Assembly (NCBI GenBank): GCA_051880375.1
Contig: JBJENV010000082.1
Coordinates: 1-42,818, forward strand
Direction of reading: 5' to 3'
Source: SIG299 sp051880375
GTDB taxonomy: Bacteria > Bacillota > Clostridia > Lachnospirales > Lachnospiraceae
Length of the DNA: 42,818 nucleotides
Shown: positions 16,288-25,500 of the stretch, piece by piece
How positions within the stretch are numbered: the first letter of the stretch is position 1
Layout of the letters: each line of letters opens with the position of its first letter
Made by a program: the position numbers and the translations under genes
The notes under the pieces: generated by a model
What the model was told of the DNA's origin: nothing
Database searches by the model: none
What the model saw: only the letters and a program-made list of their open reading frames with translations

Positions 16288-18180
16288 ATGGAACAATTAC
16301 TGGATAAAATAGAACAACCAAATGATATAAAGATGATTCAGCCAAACCAATATGGCAGGCTGGCAAAGGAAATCAGGCGTTTTCTTGTACGACGCGTGTC
16401 GGAGCGGGGCGGGCATCTTGCGTCTAACTTAGGCGCAGTGGAGTTAACGATGGCGCTGCATCTGTTTTTGGACTTTCCGAAGGACAAGCTGATCTGGGAT
16501 GTAGGGCATCAGGCATATGTGCACAAGCTTCTGACAGGACGGAAAAGAGATTTTGAGCACCTGCGGGAGCAGGGTGGCTTAAGCGGTTTTCCAAAGCGCA
16601 AGGAAAGCGATTGTGATGCTTTTGACACAGGCCACAGTTCGACCTCCATTTCCGTTGCGGCAGGATTGGTGCGGGCAAGAGAACTGTCGGGAGAAAACCA
16701 TAAGGTGGTGGCGGTCATCGGTGACGGAGCGCTGACAGGCGGTCTGGCATTTGAGGCGCTGAACAATTTAGGTAAGCTGAAATCCAATCTGATGATTGTA
16801 TTAAACGACAATCACATGTCGATTTCGGAAAATGTCGGAGGAATGGCAAATTATCTGGCAAAAATTCGTACCAATACGGCATATACCGACTTTAAGGGCG
16901 GCTTGGAGGAAGCACTGAATAAGGTGCCGGGTGTCGGAGAACGGATTGTAGATAAATTAAAGCGTTCCAAGGATTCCTTAAAGCATCTGTTTATCAGCGG
17001 AATGCTGTTTGAGGATATGGGACTGACCTATATCGGACCGATTGACGGACATGATATATCAAAAATGCTTGCAGCGTTTGAAACAGCGGCACGAGCAAAA
17101 AAAGCAGTATTAATTCATGTGGTAACGAAAAAGGGAAAGGGGTATGAGCCTGCTGAGACAAACCCGGGGCGTTTCCATGGGGTGGAGCCTTTTTCCGTAA
17201 AGACCGGGCAGAGCATAAAGGCGTCGGAGGGAGTAACCTATACAGAAGCTTTTTCTAAGACAATGGCCTTGCTTGGGGCCGAAAATGACAGACTGGTTGC
17301 CATTACGGCGGCAATGCCGTCCGGCACCGGACTTCAGGCATTTGCGGATCAGTATCCGGAGCGTTTTTTTGATGTCGGTATTGCAGAGGAGCATGCCGTA
17401 ACCTTTGCCGCGGGGCTTGCGGCAGGCGGGTATCATCCTGTGGTGGCAATCTATTCCACGTTTTTGCAAAGAGCTTATGATCAGATTCTGCATGATGTTT
17501 GCATCGGAAATCTCCCGGTTACGTTCGCGATTGACCGGGCAGGGATTGTCGGAAAGGACGGAGAAACGCATCAGGGTATTTTCGATTTGTCTTATCTCTC
17601 ACATATTCCGAATCTGACACTGATGGCGCCGAGAAACACCGCTGAACTTTGCGAAATGCTTCGGTTTGCCGTGTCCTGTGACTATCCGACGGCAATCCGC
17701 TATCCGAGAGGCGCGGGAAAGGAAACATTGGAACTTCCGGTGGCGCAGATTGAGCAGGGAAAGGCAGAGCTTTTGTATGACGGAACGGATGTTATGTTTG
17801 CAGCGGTCGGGAATACTGTGGCACTGGCGATTGAGCTAAGAAGAAGGCTTTCCGAATACGGAATTGCAGCGGGTGTTTTAAATGTCCGCTTTGTTTCCCC
17901 GATGGATACGGAGCAGATAGAAAAGCTTGCAAGACAGGTGAAGCTGTTTGTAACAATAGAGGAAAATGTAAAGGCAGGAGGCTTCGGCGAAAAAGCAGCA
18001 GTCTTTCTTACAGAGCAGGAGATTGGGACAAGGAAAAAGATAGTTGCACTTCCTGACTGTTTCATTGAACAGGGAGAGCAGGATGCATTAAGAGAACAGT
18101 ACGGTCTTTCCGAAGAGGGACTGCTTACGGAGATTCTTGAATTTTTCGGAAAGAAGAGAACGGAGATGGAACGCGATTGA
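16288..18180 (+). CDS. dxs: 1-Deoxy-D-xylulose-5-phosphate synthase
   Basis: 630 residues, full length. It is a thiamine-diphosphate enzyme joining pyruvate and glyceraldehyde 3-phosphate in the first step of the MEP pathway. Seen are RGGHLASNLGAVELT, IWDVGHQAYVHKLLTGR, the ThDP-binding GDGALTGGLAFEALNN, and the pyrimidine-domain segments FFDVGIAEEHAVTFAAGLA and GKDGETHQGIFDLSYL. The stop overlaps the TTG start of tlyA. Confidence 0.97.
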   Translation: MEQLLDKIEQPNDIKMIQPNQYGRLAKEIRRFLVRRVSERGGHLASNLGAVELTMALHLFLDFPKDKLIWDVGHQAYVHKLLTGRKRDFEHLREQGGLSGFPKRKESDCDAFDTGHSSTSISVAAGLVRARELSGENHKVVAVIGDGALTGGLAFEALNNLGKLKSNLMIVLNDNHMSISENVGGMANYLAKIRTNTAYTDFKGGLEEALNKVPGVGERIVDKLKRSKDSLKHLFISGMLFEDMGLTYIGPIDGHDISKMLAAFETAARAKKAVLIHVVTKKGKGYEPAETNPGRFHGVEPFSVKTGQSIKASEGVTYTEAFSKTMALLGAENDRLVAITAAMPSGTGLQAFADQYPERFFDVGIAEEHAVTFAAGLAAGGYHPVVAIYSTFLQRAYDQILHDVCIGNLPVTFAIDRAGIVGKDGETHQGIFDLSYLSHIPNLTLMAPRNTAELCEMLRFAVSCDYPTAIRYPRGAGKETLELPVAQIEQGKAELLYDGTDVMFAAVGNTVALAIELRRRLSEYGIAAGVLNVRFVSPMDTEQIEKLARQVKLFVTIEENVKAGGFGEKAAVFLTEQEIGTRKKIVALPDCFIEQGEQDALREQYGLSEEGLLTEILEFFGKKRTEMERD

Positions 18181-18995
18181 AGGAACGATTGGACGTATTA
18201 CTTGTAAAACGGAATCTGGCAGAATCCAGAGAAAAGGCAAAGGCGTATATTATGGCAGGGAACGTCTTTGTAGACGGCGTGCGGGAAGACAAGGCGGGAA
18301 GCTGCTTTGAAGAAACCGCACAGATTGAGGTCAGAGGGCTTGCCATGAAGTATGTGAGCCGCGGCGGCTTTAAGCTGGAGAAAGCGGTGGAGCAGTTTGG
18401 TGTAAAACTGTCCGGAAAGACCTGCATGGATGTCGGCTCCTCGACCGGTGGCTTTACCGACTGTATGCTGCAAAACGGAGCGGTGAAAGTATTTGCGATT
18501 GATGTCGGAACAAACCAGCTGGCATGGAAGCTGCGCACGGACGAGCGTGTTGTGTCGATGGAAAAGACGAACATCCGCTATGTGACACCGCAGGACATCG
18601 GACAGCCTGTGGAGTTTGTTTCGATTGACGTGGCGTTTATTTCTCTTTCCAAGGTACTCGGACCGGTCTATGAACTGATGGCAGAGAATGCAGAGATTGT
18701 CTGTCTGATTAAACCTCAGTTTGAGGCAGGCCGCGAGAAAGTTGGGAAAAAGGGCGTTGTGCGTGACAAAAAGGTACACGAGGAAGTCATTACCGAAGTA
18801 ACGACGATGGCATCAGCAACCGGCTTTGAACTGCTTAACCTTGATTATTCTCCGATTAAAGGACCGGAAGGTAATATTGAATATTTACTTTATGCAAGAA
18901 AGGCGATGGAGGCCGACAGAGGGGCGGCACTTGAAAAAATTCTTGCAATCGTACCGCAGGTTGTGGATGCGGCACATGGAGACCTTGATAAATAA
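18177..18995 (+). CDS. tlyA: TlyA-family rRNA 2'-O-methyltransferase / hemolysin-like protein (YqxC)
   Basis: 272 residues. An N-terminal S4 RNA-binding domain (ERLDVLLVKRNLAESREKAK, then IMAGNVFVDG) is followed by a FtsJ-like methyltransferase domain (CMDVGSSTGGFTDCMLQNGA as the SAM-binding loop, then FVSIDVAFISLSKV and CLIKPQFEAGREKVGKKG). TlyA in mycobacteria methylates 16S and 23S rRNA; the target here is inferred. The TTG start overlaps the dxs stop (TTGA), suggesting coupled translation. Confidence 0.93.
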   Translation: MKERLDVLLVKRNLAESREKAKAYIMAGNVFVDGVREDKAGSCFEETAQIEVRGLAMKYVSRGGFKLEKAVEQFGVKLSGKTCMDVGSSTGGFTDCMLQNGAVKVFAIDVGTNQLAWKLRTDERVVSMEKTNIRYVTPQDIGQPVEFVSIDVAFISLSKVLGPVYELMAENAEIVCLIKPQFEAGREKVGKKGVVRDKKVHEEVITEVTTMASATGFELLNLDYSPIKGPEGNIEYLLYARKAMEADRGAALEKILAIVPQVVDAAHGDLDK

Positions 18996-18997
18996 GC

Positions 18998-19051
18998 TTG
19001 TCATTTAAAAACACTTATGTTAAAATATACACAAAAGTGTATATTTATAAT
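18998..19051 (+). promoter_or_regulatory. Promoter of nadK-argR with a perfect 10-bp dyad over the -10 and start region
   Basis: TTGTCA (18998-19003), a 17-nt spacer and TAAAAT (19021-19026) form a good sigma-A promoter. AAATATACAC (19023-19032) and GTGTATATTT (19037-19046) form a perfect inverted repeat with an AAAA spacer, covering the -10 and the likely start near 19033. A second TATAAT (19046-19051) overlaps the end of the dyad without a good -35. The dyad looks like a repressor operator. Confidence 0.7.
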
Positions 19052-19077
19052 ATGAAGGACGTTTGATTTGGAGTAGT

Positions 19078-19920
19078 ATGGAGAAGTATTGTATCATCGT
19101 AAATCAGGACAGGGATGAACAACTGGCTGCGTTAGGAAGGGTAGAACAGTTTTTGACCGGGCACGGAAAACAGTTTGTGACGGTTGTGGTGTCTGCGGAT
19201 ATCGGCAGGGAAACAATTGAGGCGCTTCCGGCAGATACAGAATGTGCCATTGTACTCGGAGGAGACGGAACTCTCATCCGGGCAGCAAGCAGACTGCACC
19301 GGCGAAACATTCCGATACTTGGCATCAATACAGGAACACTCGGATATCTGACGGGGGTTGAGGCAGCGGATACGGAGTGGGGGCTTGAAAAGCTTTGTGC
19401 CGGCAACTATCGTCTGGAGAAGCGCATGATGCTGTCGGTTGAGGTGAACGGTGAGCCGATGGACACGGTATTAAATGATGTTGTCATCAATCGAAACGGT
19501 ATTTCCAGACTGATTAATGTGGCAGTGTATGTGAACGATTCTCTGTTAGATGTGTATTCCGGCGACGGTGTTATTATTTCGACACCGACCGGTTCCACCG
19601 GTTACAACTTGTCGGCAGGCGGTGCCGTGGTACAGCCGGAAGCAGAACTGATTATGATTACGCCTATCTGTCCGCATTCCCTGACCTCACGCGGTATCAT
19701 TGTTTCTGCCGCAGATACGATTACGATTGAGGTTCGTCAGGGGAAACGTTCGCAGGAGGAAGAGGCGATTGCGACGTTAGACGGCAGGGAAGCAAGAAAG
19801 CTTCATGCAGCGGATCGCATTACGATGAAGCGTTCCGAATATTCGACACGCCTCATCCGCATGGATGAACGTACATTTTTTGAAATTCTGCGTTCCAAGC
19901 TTGGTTCCGTAGAACGATAA
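19078..19920 (+). CDS. nadK: NAD kinase
   Basis: 280 residues from the ATG at 19078, with GGAG a few bases before it; a TTG at 19063 would add five residues. NAD kinase phosphorylates NAD to NADP. The GGDGT motif (residues 61-65) holds the catalytic Asp, and GINTGTLGYLTG, LNDVVINR, STPTGSTGYNLSAGG and ITPICPHSLTSR are typical. It shares a transcript with argR 25 nt downstream. Confidence 0.96.
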   Translation: MEKYCIIVNQDRDEQLAALGRVEQFLTGHGKQFVTVVVSADIGRETIEALPADTECAIVLGGDGTLIRAASRLHRRNIPILGINTGTLGYLTGVEAADTEWGLEKLCAGNYRLEKRMMLSVEVNGEPMDTVLNDVVINRNGISRLINVAVYVNDSLLDVYSGDGVIISTPTGSTGYNLSAGGAVVQPEAELIMITPICPHSLTSRGIIVSAADTITIEVRQGKRSQEEEAIATLDGREARKLHAADRITMKRSEYSTRLIRMDERTFFEILRSKLGSVER

Positions 19921-19945
19921 AAACAGACAGGAAGGAATGGTCCCG

Positions 19946-20401
19946 GTGAAAAGCAGCAGACAAAGCAAAATTGTAGAGTTAATCAGAAAGTATGATATTG
20001 AGACGCAGGAGGAGCTTGCGGATTTCCTTACACAGGCCGGGTTCGCCGTGACGCAGGCTACGATTTCCCGCGACATTCGTGAACTGAAGTTAACCAAGGT
20101 GCCGACGGAAGACGGAAGGCAGAAGTACGGTATCCTGCAGAGTCAGACAACCGGATTAAACGAAAAGTTTGTGCGGGTGTTAAGAGATGCGTTTCTGTCG
20201 ATGGAAAAGGCACAGAATATTCTTGTAATTAAGACTGTTTCCGGTATGGCAATGGCGGTGGCGGCGGCGCTGGATTCGCTTTCCGTGGAAGGTATCGTCG
20301 GGAGCATAGCAGGCGATGACACCATTATGTGTGCCATCCGAACCGAACAGGAGACGGATAAAGTGATGGAACGGATTTCGTCTCTGATTTACGGACAATA
20401 A
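19946..20401 (+). CDS. argR: Arginine repressor ArgR/AhrC
   Basis: 151 residues from the GTG at 19946, which has GGAAGGA 9 nt upstream; the ATG at 19937 sits directly against that site. The N-terminal winged helix (SSRQSKIVELIRKYDIETQE, then TQATISRDIRELKLTKV as recognition helix) is followed by the arginine-binding oligomerisation domain (GMAMAVAAALDS, VGSIAGDDTIMCAIRT). It represses arginine synthesis and activates catabolism in B. subtilis. No clear ARG box is seen at its own promoter. Confidence 0.96.
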   Translation: MKSSRQSKIVELIRKYDIETQEELADFLTQAGFAVTQATISRDIRELKLTKVPTEDGRQKYGILQSQTTGLNEKFVRVLRDAFLSMEKAQNILVIKTVSGMAMAVAAALDSLSVEGIVGSIAGDDTIMCAIRTEQETDKVMERISSLIYGQ

Positions 20402-20422
20402 TCTATGTATAAGAAAAATAGA

Positions 20423-20475
20423 AAAAGGAGCAGAAAATCTCAATTATCATTGATTTTCTGCCCCTTTTATGCTAT
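20423..20475 (+). terminator. Terminator after argR
   Basis: AAAAGGAGCAGAAAATC (20423-20439) pairs with GATTTTCTGCCCCTTTT (20452-20468) with one mismatch, followed by a short T-rich stretch. The A-rich left side could let it work for the opposite strand too. Confidence 0.75.
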
Positions 20476-20528
20476 TCTAAAGCAAAGCAAATTTTCTTTA
20501 CTCAGAGGAACAAATTCTTGGCTCTGTC

Positions 20529-20576
20529 TTCTAAGCAGGCCGCAATAAGCGGCTCAATCCGTCTGCTTCTTTAGAA
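20529..20576 (+). other. Nested stem-loop of unknown role between argR and the nuclease-like gene
   Basis: An inner hairpin GCCGC (20539-20543), loop AATAA, GCGGC (20549-20553) sits inside an outer stem TTCTAAGCAG (20529-20538) and CTGCTTCTTTAGAA (20563-20576). There is no T-run and no open reading frame. It could be a leader RNA structure or small RNA; no known riboswitch class is recognised. Confidence 0.4.
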
Positions 20577-20605
20577 AATTCATGCTTTATTACCCCATAT
20601 CAAAG

Positions 20606-20635
20606 CAGGAGTTTTCTATGGCAGGGAAACTCCTG
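20606..20635 (+). other. Hairpin in the leader of the nuclease-like gene
   Basis: CAGGAGTTTTC (20606-20616) pairs with GGAAACTCCTG (20625-20635) with one wobble pair; 10 nt later comes AAGGAGG, the ribosome site of the gene at 20658. The left arm contains an AGGAG that could mimic or hide a ribosome site. Confidence 0.45.
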
Positions 20636-20657
20636 AAAATTACATGAAGGAGGTTTC

Positions 20658-21521
20658 ATGGAGGAAGAAAAGGATAAATTGTTGCAATGGCATGCGGCGT
20701 TTTTTGCAGGAATTCAGATTGAACTGGCTGAGGAGGCAGAAAAGCTGACCTTTGAAAGCGAGCATAATCTGAGCACAAAGCCGATGCAAATTGATGTGCT
20801 TATCATCAAGAAAAACAGAGAAGAGCAGATACAAAAGAATATTGGGCGCATTTTTCGAAAGTATAACATAATGGAATATAAAAGTCCGGATGCTTATCTA
20901 AGCATTGACGACTTTTATAAAGTATATGGCTATACCTGCTTTTATAAGTCGGATACAGGAACAGTAAATGAGATTAAAATTTCGGAGCTGACAATTACTT
21001 ATGTCTGCCGTCATTATCCGAGAGAACTGATAAGACATCTAAAGGAGGAACGACACATTTCGGTAGAAAAGCAGGAGGCTGGGATTTACTATATCAGGGA
21101 TTGCCTGTTTCAGATACAGCTGCTTGTAACGTCTGAGCTTTCGGAAACAACAAACTTATGGATGAAGCATCTGACAAATGACCTGAAAGATAATGAAACG
21201 GCGGAAAAGTTAATCCGTGACTATAGCATACATGAAAAGGATAAGTTGTATCAATCGGTTATGAATATTATAGTCCGTGCCAACAAAGAAAGGTTTAAAG
21301 AGGTGAGTGACATGTGCGAAGCACTGATGGAACTGATGAAGGATAAGCTGGATGAAAGAGAGCAACAGGGTGAGCGGCAGGGCGAGCGGCAGAAGCTGAC
21401 AGAACAGATTCAGAAAAAGATAAGAAAAGGGAAATCCATGGAGCAGATAGCGGAGGAACTGGAAGAAACGACGGAGTCAATTCGCCCGATATACAATAGC
21501 CTGCTTCAGGCAATGCAGTAA
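20658..21521 (+). CDS. PD-(D/E)XK nuclease-family protein, Rpn/transposase-like, function unknown
   Basis: 287 residues. The segment MQIDVLIIKK (Asp46) followed by MEYKSPDAYLSIDDFYKVYG (Glu73 and Lys75) fits the D...ExK core of the PD-(D/E)XK nuclease superfamily, as in Rpn-type proteins that are often annotated as transposases. The C-terminal part has a QGERQGERQ repeat, a helical stretch and KGKSMEQIAEELEETTES, like the tail of such proteins. AAGGAGG lies 6 nt before the ATG. It stands between argR and yebC, a place normally close to recN, so it is probably an acquired gene. No terminal inverted repeats or target duplication were found. Confidence 0.6.
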   Translation: MEEEKDKLLQWHAAFFAGIQIELAEEAEKLTFESEHNLSTKPMQIDVLIIKKNREEQIQKNIGRIFRKYNIMEYKSPDAYLSIDDFYKVYGYTCFYKSDTGTVNEIKISELTITYVCRHYPRELIRHLKEERHISVEKQEAGIYYIRDCLFQIQLLVTSELSETTNLWMKHLTNDLKDNETAEKLIRDYSIHEKDKLYQSVMNIIVRANKERFKEVSDMCEALMELMKDKLDEREQQGERQGERQKLTEQIQKKIRKGKSMEQIAEELEETTESIRPIYNSLLQAMQ

Positions 21522-21546
21522 CAGGTAGCAAAAGGCAACCTTGTTT

Positions 21547-21575
21547 TTGACAAAAAGCGCAAGGTGTGGTAAAAT
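21547..21575 (+). promoter_or_regulatory. Sigma-A promoter of yebC
   Basis: TTGACA (21547-21552), a 17-nt spacer and TAAAAT (21570-21575) lie 50 nt before the yebC ATG; the match is close to consensus. Confidence 0.85.
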
Positions 21576-21625
21576 AAAATTTAGCAGTATTTTAGACGCA
21601 AATATTTATTACAAGGAGAAAAACG

Positions 21626-22354
21626 ATGTCTGGACATTCTAAATTTGCAAACATTAAGCATAAGAAAGAGAAGAATGACGCAGCAAAAGGAAAAATTTTC
21701 ACAAGACTCGGTCGTGAAATTGCAGTAGCCGTAAAGGAAGGCGGACCGGATGTAAACAATAACAGTAAGTTAAAGGATATTGTGGCTAAGGCAAAGGCAA
21801 ACAACATGCCAAACGATACGATTGACCGCAGCATCAAGAAGGCAGCAGGTGACGGTAACAGCGTAAATTATGAGTTCGTATCCTACGAGGGTTACGGACC
21901 GGGCGGTATCGCTATTATTGTGGATGCGTTGACGGATAACAAAAATCGTACCGCAGCAAACGTCAGAAATGCGTTTACAAAAGGAAACGGAAATGTCGGT
22001 ACGCAGGGTTGTGTATCGTTCATGTTTGATAAAAAGGGTCAGATTATCATCGACAAGGAAGAATGTGAGATGGATGCAGATGACCTGATGATGCTTGCAC
22101 TGGATGCAGGCGCCGAGGATTTTTCGGAGGAAGAGGACAGCTTTGAAATCATTACGGCACCGGATAACTTTGGCGCGGTATGCGAGGCAATGGAAAATGC
22201 GAAAATTGTGATGGTTTCCGCCGAGGTAACAATGATTCCTCAGACATGGGGAGAGCTTACCGATGCAGAAGATATCAAACGCATGAACAGAATCCTTGAT
22301 TTACTGGATGAGGATGATGACGTTCAGCAGGTATATCATAACTGGGATGAATAA
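21626..22354 (+). CDS. yebC: YebC/PmpR family protein (TACO1-like)
   Basis: 242 residues, normal length. The conserved start MSGHSKFANIKHKKEKNDAA is followed by GKIFTRLGREIAVAVKEGG, YEGYGPGGIAIIVDALTDNK and an acidic end. Family members act as DNA-binding regulators (PmpR) or as translation factors that ease ribosome stalling at proline runs; which applies here cannot be told. It is a single-gene unit between its own promoter and a strong terminator. Confidence 0.95.
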   Translation: MSGHSKFANIKHKKEKNDAAKGKIFTRLGREIAVAVKEGGPDVNNNSKLKDIVAKAKANNMPNDTIDRSIKKAAGDGNSVNYEFVSYEGYGPGGIAIIVDALTDNKNRTAANVRNAFTKGNGNVGTQGCVSFMFDKKGQIIIDKEECEMDADDLMMLALDAGAEDFSEEEDSFEIITAPDNFGAVCEAMENAKIVMVSAEVTMIPQTWGELTDAEDIKRMNRILDLLDEDDDVQQVYHNWDE

Positions 22355-22366
22355 AAAAGAACCTTT

Positions 22367-22398
22367 GCCCGGACCTTGCGTCCGGGCATTGTTTTTTT
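22367..22398 (+). terminator. Terminator of yebC
   Basis: GCCCGGAC (22367-22374) and GTCCGGGC (22380-22387) form a perfect GC-rich stem with a 5-nt loop, followed by ATTGTTTTTTT. Confidence 0.95.
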
Positions 22399-22453
22399 CG
22401 AAATACTTATTGGAAGAATGACACATAATTGCCAACATTTTATCCTATTGTTA

Positions 22454-22521
22454 ATACCAGATTTGGTATATCTGACTAAAGAGTACACTGTATTCTGTCG
22501 ATATAATCAGATAGAATACAG
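22454..22521 (+). promoter_or_regulatory. Two dyads and a -10 box upstream of the Big_2 protein gene
   Basis: ATACCA (22454-22459) and TGGTAT (22464-22469) form one inverted repeat. CTGTATTCTGTC (22488-22499) and GATAGAATACAG (22510-22521) form a second one with a single mismatch; its 10-nt spacer contains a perfect TATAAT (22502-22507). No good -35 stands at the right distance, so the promoter may need an activator or be blocked by a regulator bound to the dyad. Confidence 0.5.
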
Positions 22522-22574
22522 CTGAAACGACATTTTGAAACTTGTTTTTCGATAAAGAGAAAGGATTTGATACG

Positions 22575-25500
22575 ATGGGAAAAGGATATAAAAAGGCAAT
22601 CAGCTTTATTATGGCGGTCTGCATATTGGCGGGAAGCGGTTATACCGGCAGGATGACTCAGACGGTCACCGTAACACCTGTTGCAGAGATGTCAGAGGAA
22701 ACCGGAGACGGGAAGGTTGCAGCAACGACAGAAGAAAAGCCGTCGTTGTTGGATACGGTTGGTGCATCCTTTGCAAGGGTATCAGATTTCTTAAAGAACA
22801 GAATAAAGGTTGCGAACGCGGCACCTACAACAAGTGAGTGGAGATATGTACTGGAATTAACGGGTGCAATCATTGAGCAGGATAATACGGCAATCATGGA
22901 AAGAAACGAAGTAACGGTTGTGCTGAATCGTGTCAACCTGAAGGGCGAAAAAGATATGTCCGTAGTACGAAGTGTAGTATTTTCTTCGGATAATCCGGAT
23001 ATCATCCGTCTTTCACAGAGCGGAACATCGGCGAAGCTTACTGCGGGAAAGCCGGGCTGGGCTATGATTCGTGCGGCAATCGTGGAAGAAGACGGAACAA
23101 TGTCAAGCTTTTCAGCGGCATTTCTTGTAAGTGCGGAGCTGGATCGTTCAGATTCGGAATGGAAAAATGTAGGTGAAACAGAAAGAGTCCTGATACTTGA
23201 TCCAACGCTGATATCAGAGTATCAGTTAAAGTTTAAGAATCTGGATCCTGCCGATAATTCTACATGTGTAAAATTTAGCGACCCGAATACACAGGGAGTC
23301 GTATTGGTCGATGCGAATGGTAAGCTGACCATTCAAGGTGCAGGATGTGCGCAGATCACAATCAAGAACTTTGCGAATGTTACAATTACAGACGGTAATA
23401 CCGAACAGGTAGTTGTTGAAGAAAGTAAAATTGATATTGTTGTGCTTCCTACCGGCGGATATCAGACGGAGGATGAAGATGCTTTTCAGAAAACGGTTGA
23501 TATGCGTGTAAGAGGTGAGGAGTTTGTTTTGCATACCAATGCGATGCCTGCATCCCGTCTTACATGGGAAGTGTATACTGTAAAGCAGGATGGCTCAAAG
23601 GGAAAACTGATTACACAAAATGATACATCCCTGTTATCCTACACCTATGACGGAAGTAGTGTAATATTTTCAAATGTTAAGGCAGGGACATATCGCGTGG
23701 AGGCCTACGCGACAAAGCAGTTTGAAAATGCATCTTCGAATGACTTGCCTTGTCTTACATTTAACGTGGTAGTAGAACTGGTTCTGAGTGCAGATTCCGC
23801 AAAGTATTTAAATGTAGGGGATATTTACGACATTAATAAAGATTTCAACATTCCGGACGGAATGTTCGGAAAGCTGTTTGAAATAATTCCGGACCCGACG
23901 ACGGAAAAAGTGGCTTCCATAGACAGAAACACAGGCATTGTAACAGCGCATACCTATGGTACACAGACCTTTACGCTGGTCTACAAAAAGTCAGATGAAT
24001 ATGGAATTTATACGCTGGCAGAAGCAAATACCATTAATCCGTTTACCTATACGATTGAAGTGCTGGATACACTTTCCGTAGATCCTTCCTCTCTTACGAT
24101 ATTTGCAGGAGGAACCTATCAGCTTGTACCGAATCAGACGCGGCCGGGTACGGTTTCCTGGGAATGCTCGGAATACGATTCCCAGTATATTAGTGTCAGT
24201 GAAAACGGTCTTATAACGGCTTTAAAGGAGACACCGAAAAACTACGAGGCAACGGTAATTGCATCTCAGATGATTGACGACGTAAAAAAGACGGCTACCT
24301 GTAAAGTTACTGTTCAGCAGGCAGTGACACAGATTACGCTGAGTCCGAGTGAGGTTACAATCGGAATCGGAGAAATAAAATCAGTGGAAGCGATCATGAT
24401 ACCTTCCGGGTGGGTGGATGTCAATTTGATGTGGCAGTCATCCAATACAAATGTTTTTACGATTGTAGCAGTCAATGGACCGACTTCTGCACAGATTAAA
24501 GGCGTTGCAGGCGGAACAGCTATATTGACTGCTATCACGGATAAAAATGTTGTTGTCGGTTATTGTGCTGTAACCGTAAAGCAGCCGGCACAGAAGCTTA
24601 CATTGTCGCAGGATAAAGTAACGGGTAATATGAGGCAGACTCATCAGCTGTATGCGACTATCTCACCGGAAAATACAACGAATCAGACCTTGCTTTGGTC
24701 TTCGTCCAATAAATCGATTGTAACGGTTGATAAAACCGGTAAGCTTACCTTTGTGAAAGCAGGTACTGCGGTTATTACCGTGCAGTCGGAAGACAATCCG
24801 GCTTTGATTGCGCAGTGTACCGTAACGGTATTGCAGTCGGTAGCGGGTGTGGAACTTGATGTGGATACCGTAGAGATGTACACCGGTGAGAGCAAGCGTC
24901 TGACGTATATGGTATACCCGTCTTCTGCAAGCAATCCGGATGTGGAATGGACGTCGTTTAATACATCTGTTGTAGCGGTAAATAAGGAAGGCATGCTCAC
25001 GGCAAAGGGACCGGGCATAACGCAGGTTATGGTAATGTCCTATGACGGTTCCTACTATGATATTTGTACGGTAATCGTAAAGCAAAAAGCAACCGGTGTA
25101 AAAATGAACTATTCCGAAATCACGATGAATTCCGGTGAGTATTTTGATATGGAGGTTACGATTACTCCGGCAACCAGTACGGAAGCAAATCTGACATGGG
25201 AGAGCTTAAATACTAAGGTTGTTACGGTTTCCTCTACAGGACGTATTACAGCCCGTAGCGTTGGTACGGCGATTATTCTTGTAAAAACGGAGAGCGGAGC
25301 TACCTCTTATTGTACGGTGACGGTACTGGAAGCAGTGCGCTCCATGGAATTGGACCCATCTGAACTGGTGATTGATGTAGGCGAGACGTTTACGATTGAG
25401 CCGGTATTTAAGCCGGCTACTGCAAGCAATACGCAGGTCAAGTGGGGGACAAGCGATGCTTCTGTTGCAAAAATAAGTGCTGCAGGAACGGTGACCGGTG

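Noticed and set aside
17110..17571. 153-codon antisense frame opposite dxs
   Set aside because: It is explained by the codon use of dxs; no family features.
20658..21521. A complete insertion sequence around the nuclease-like gene
   Set aside because: No terminal inverted repeats or target-site duplication could be found on either side.
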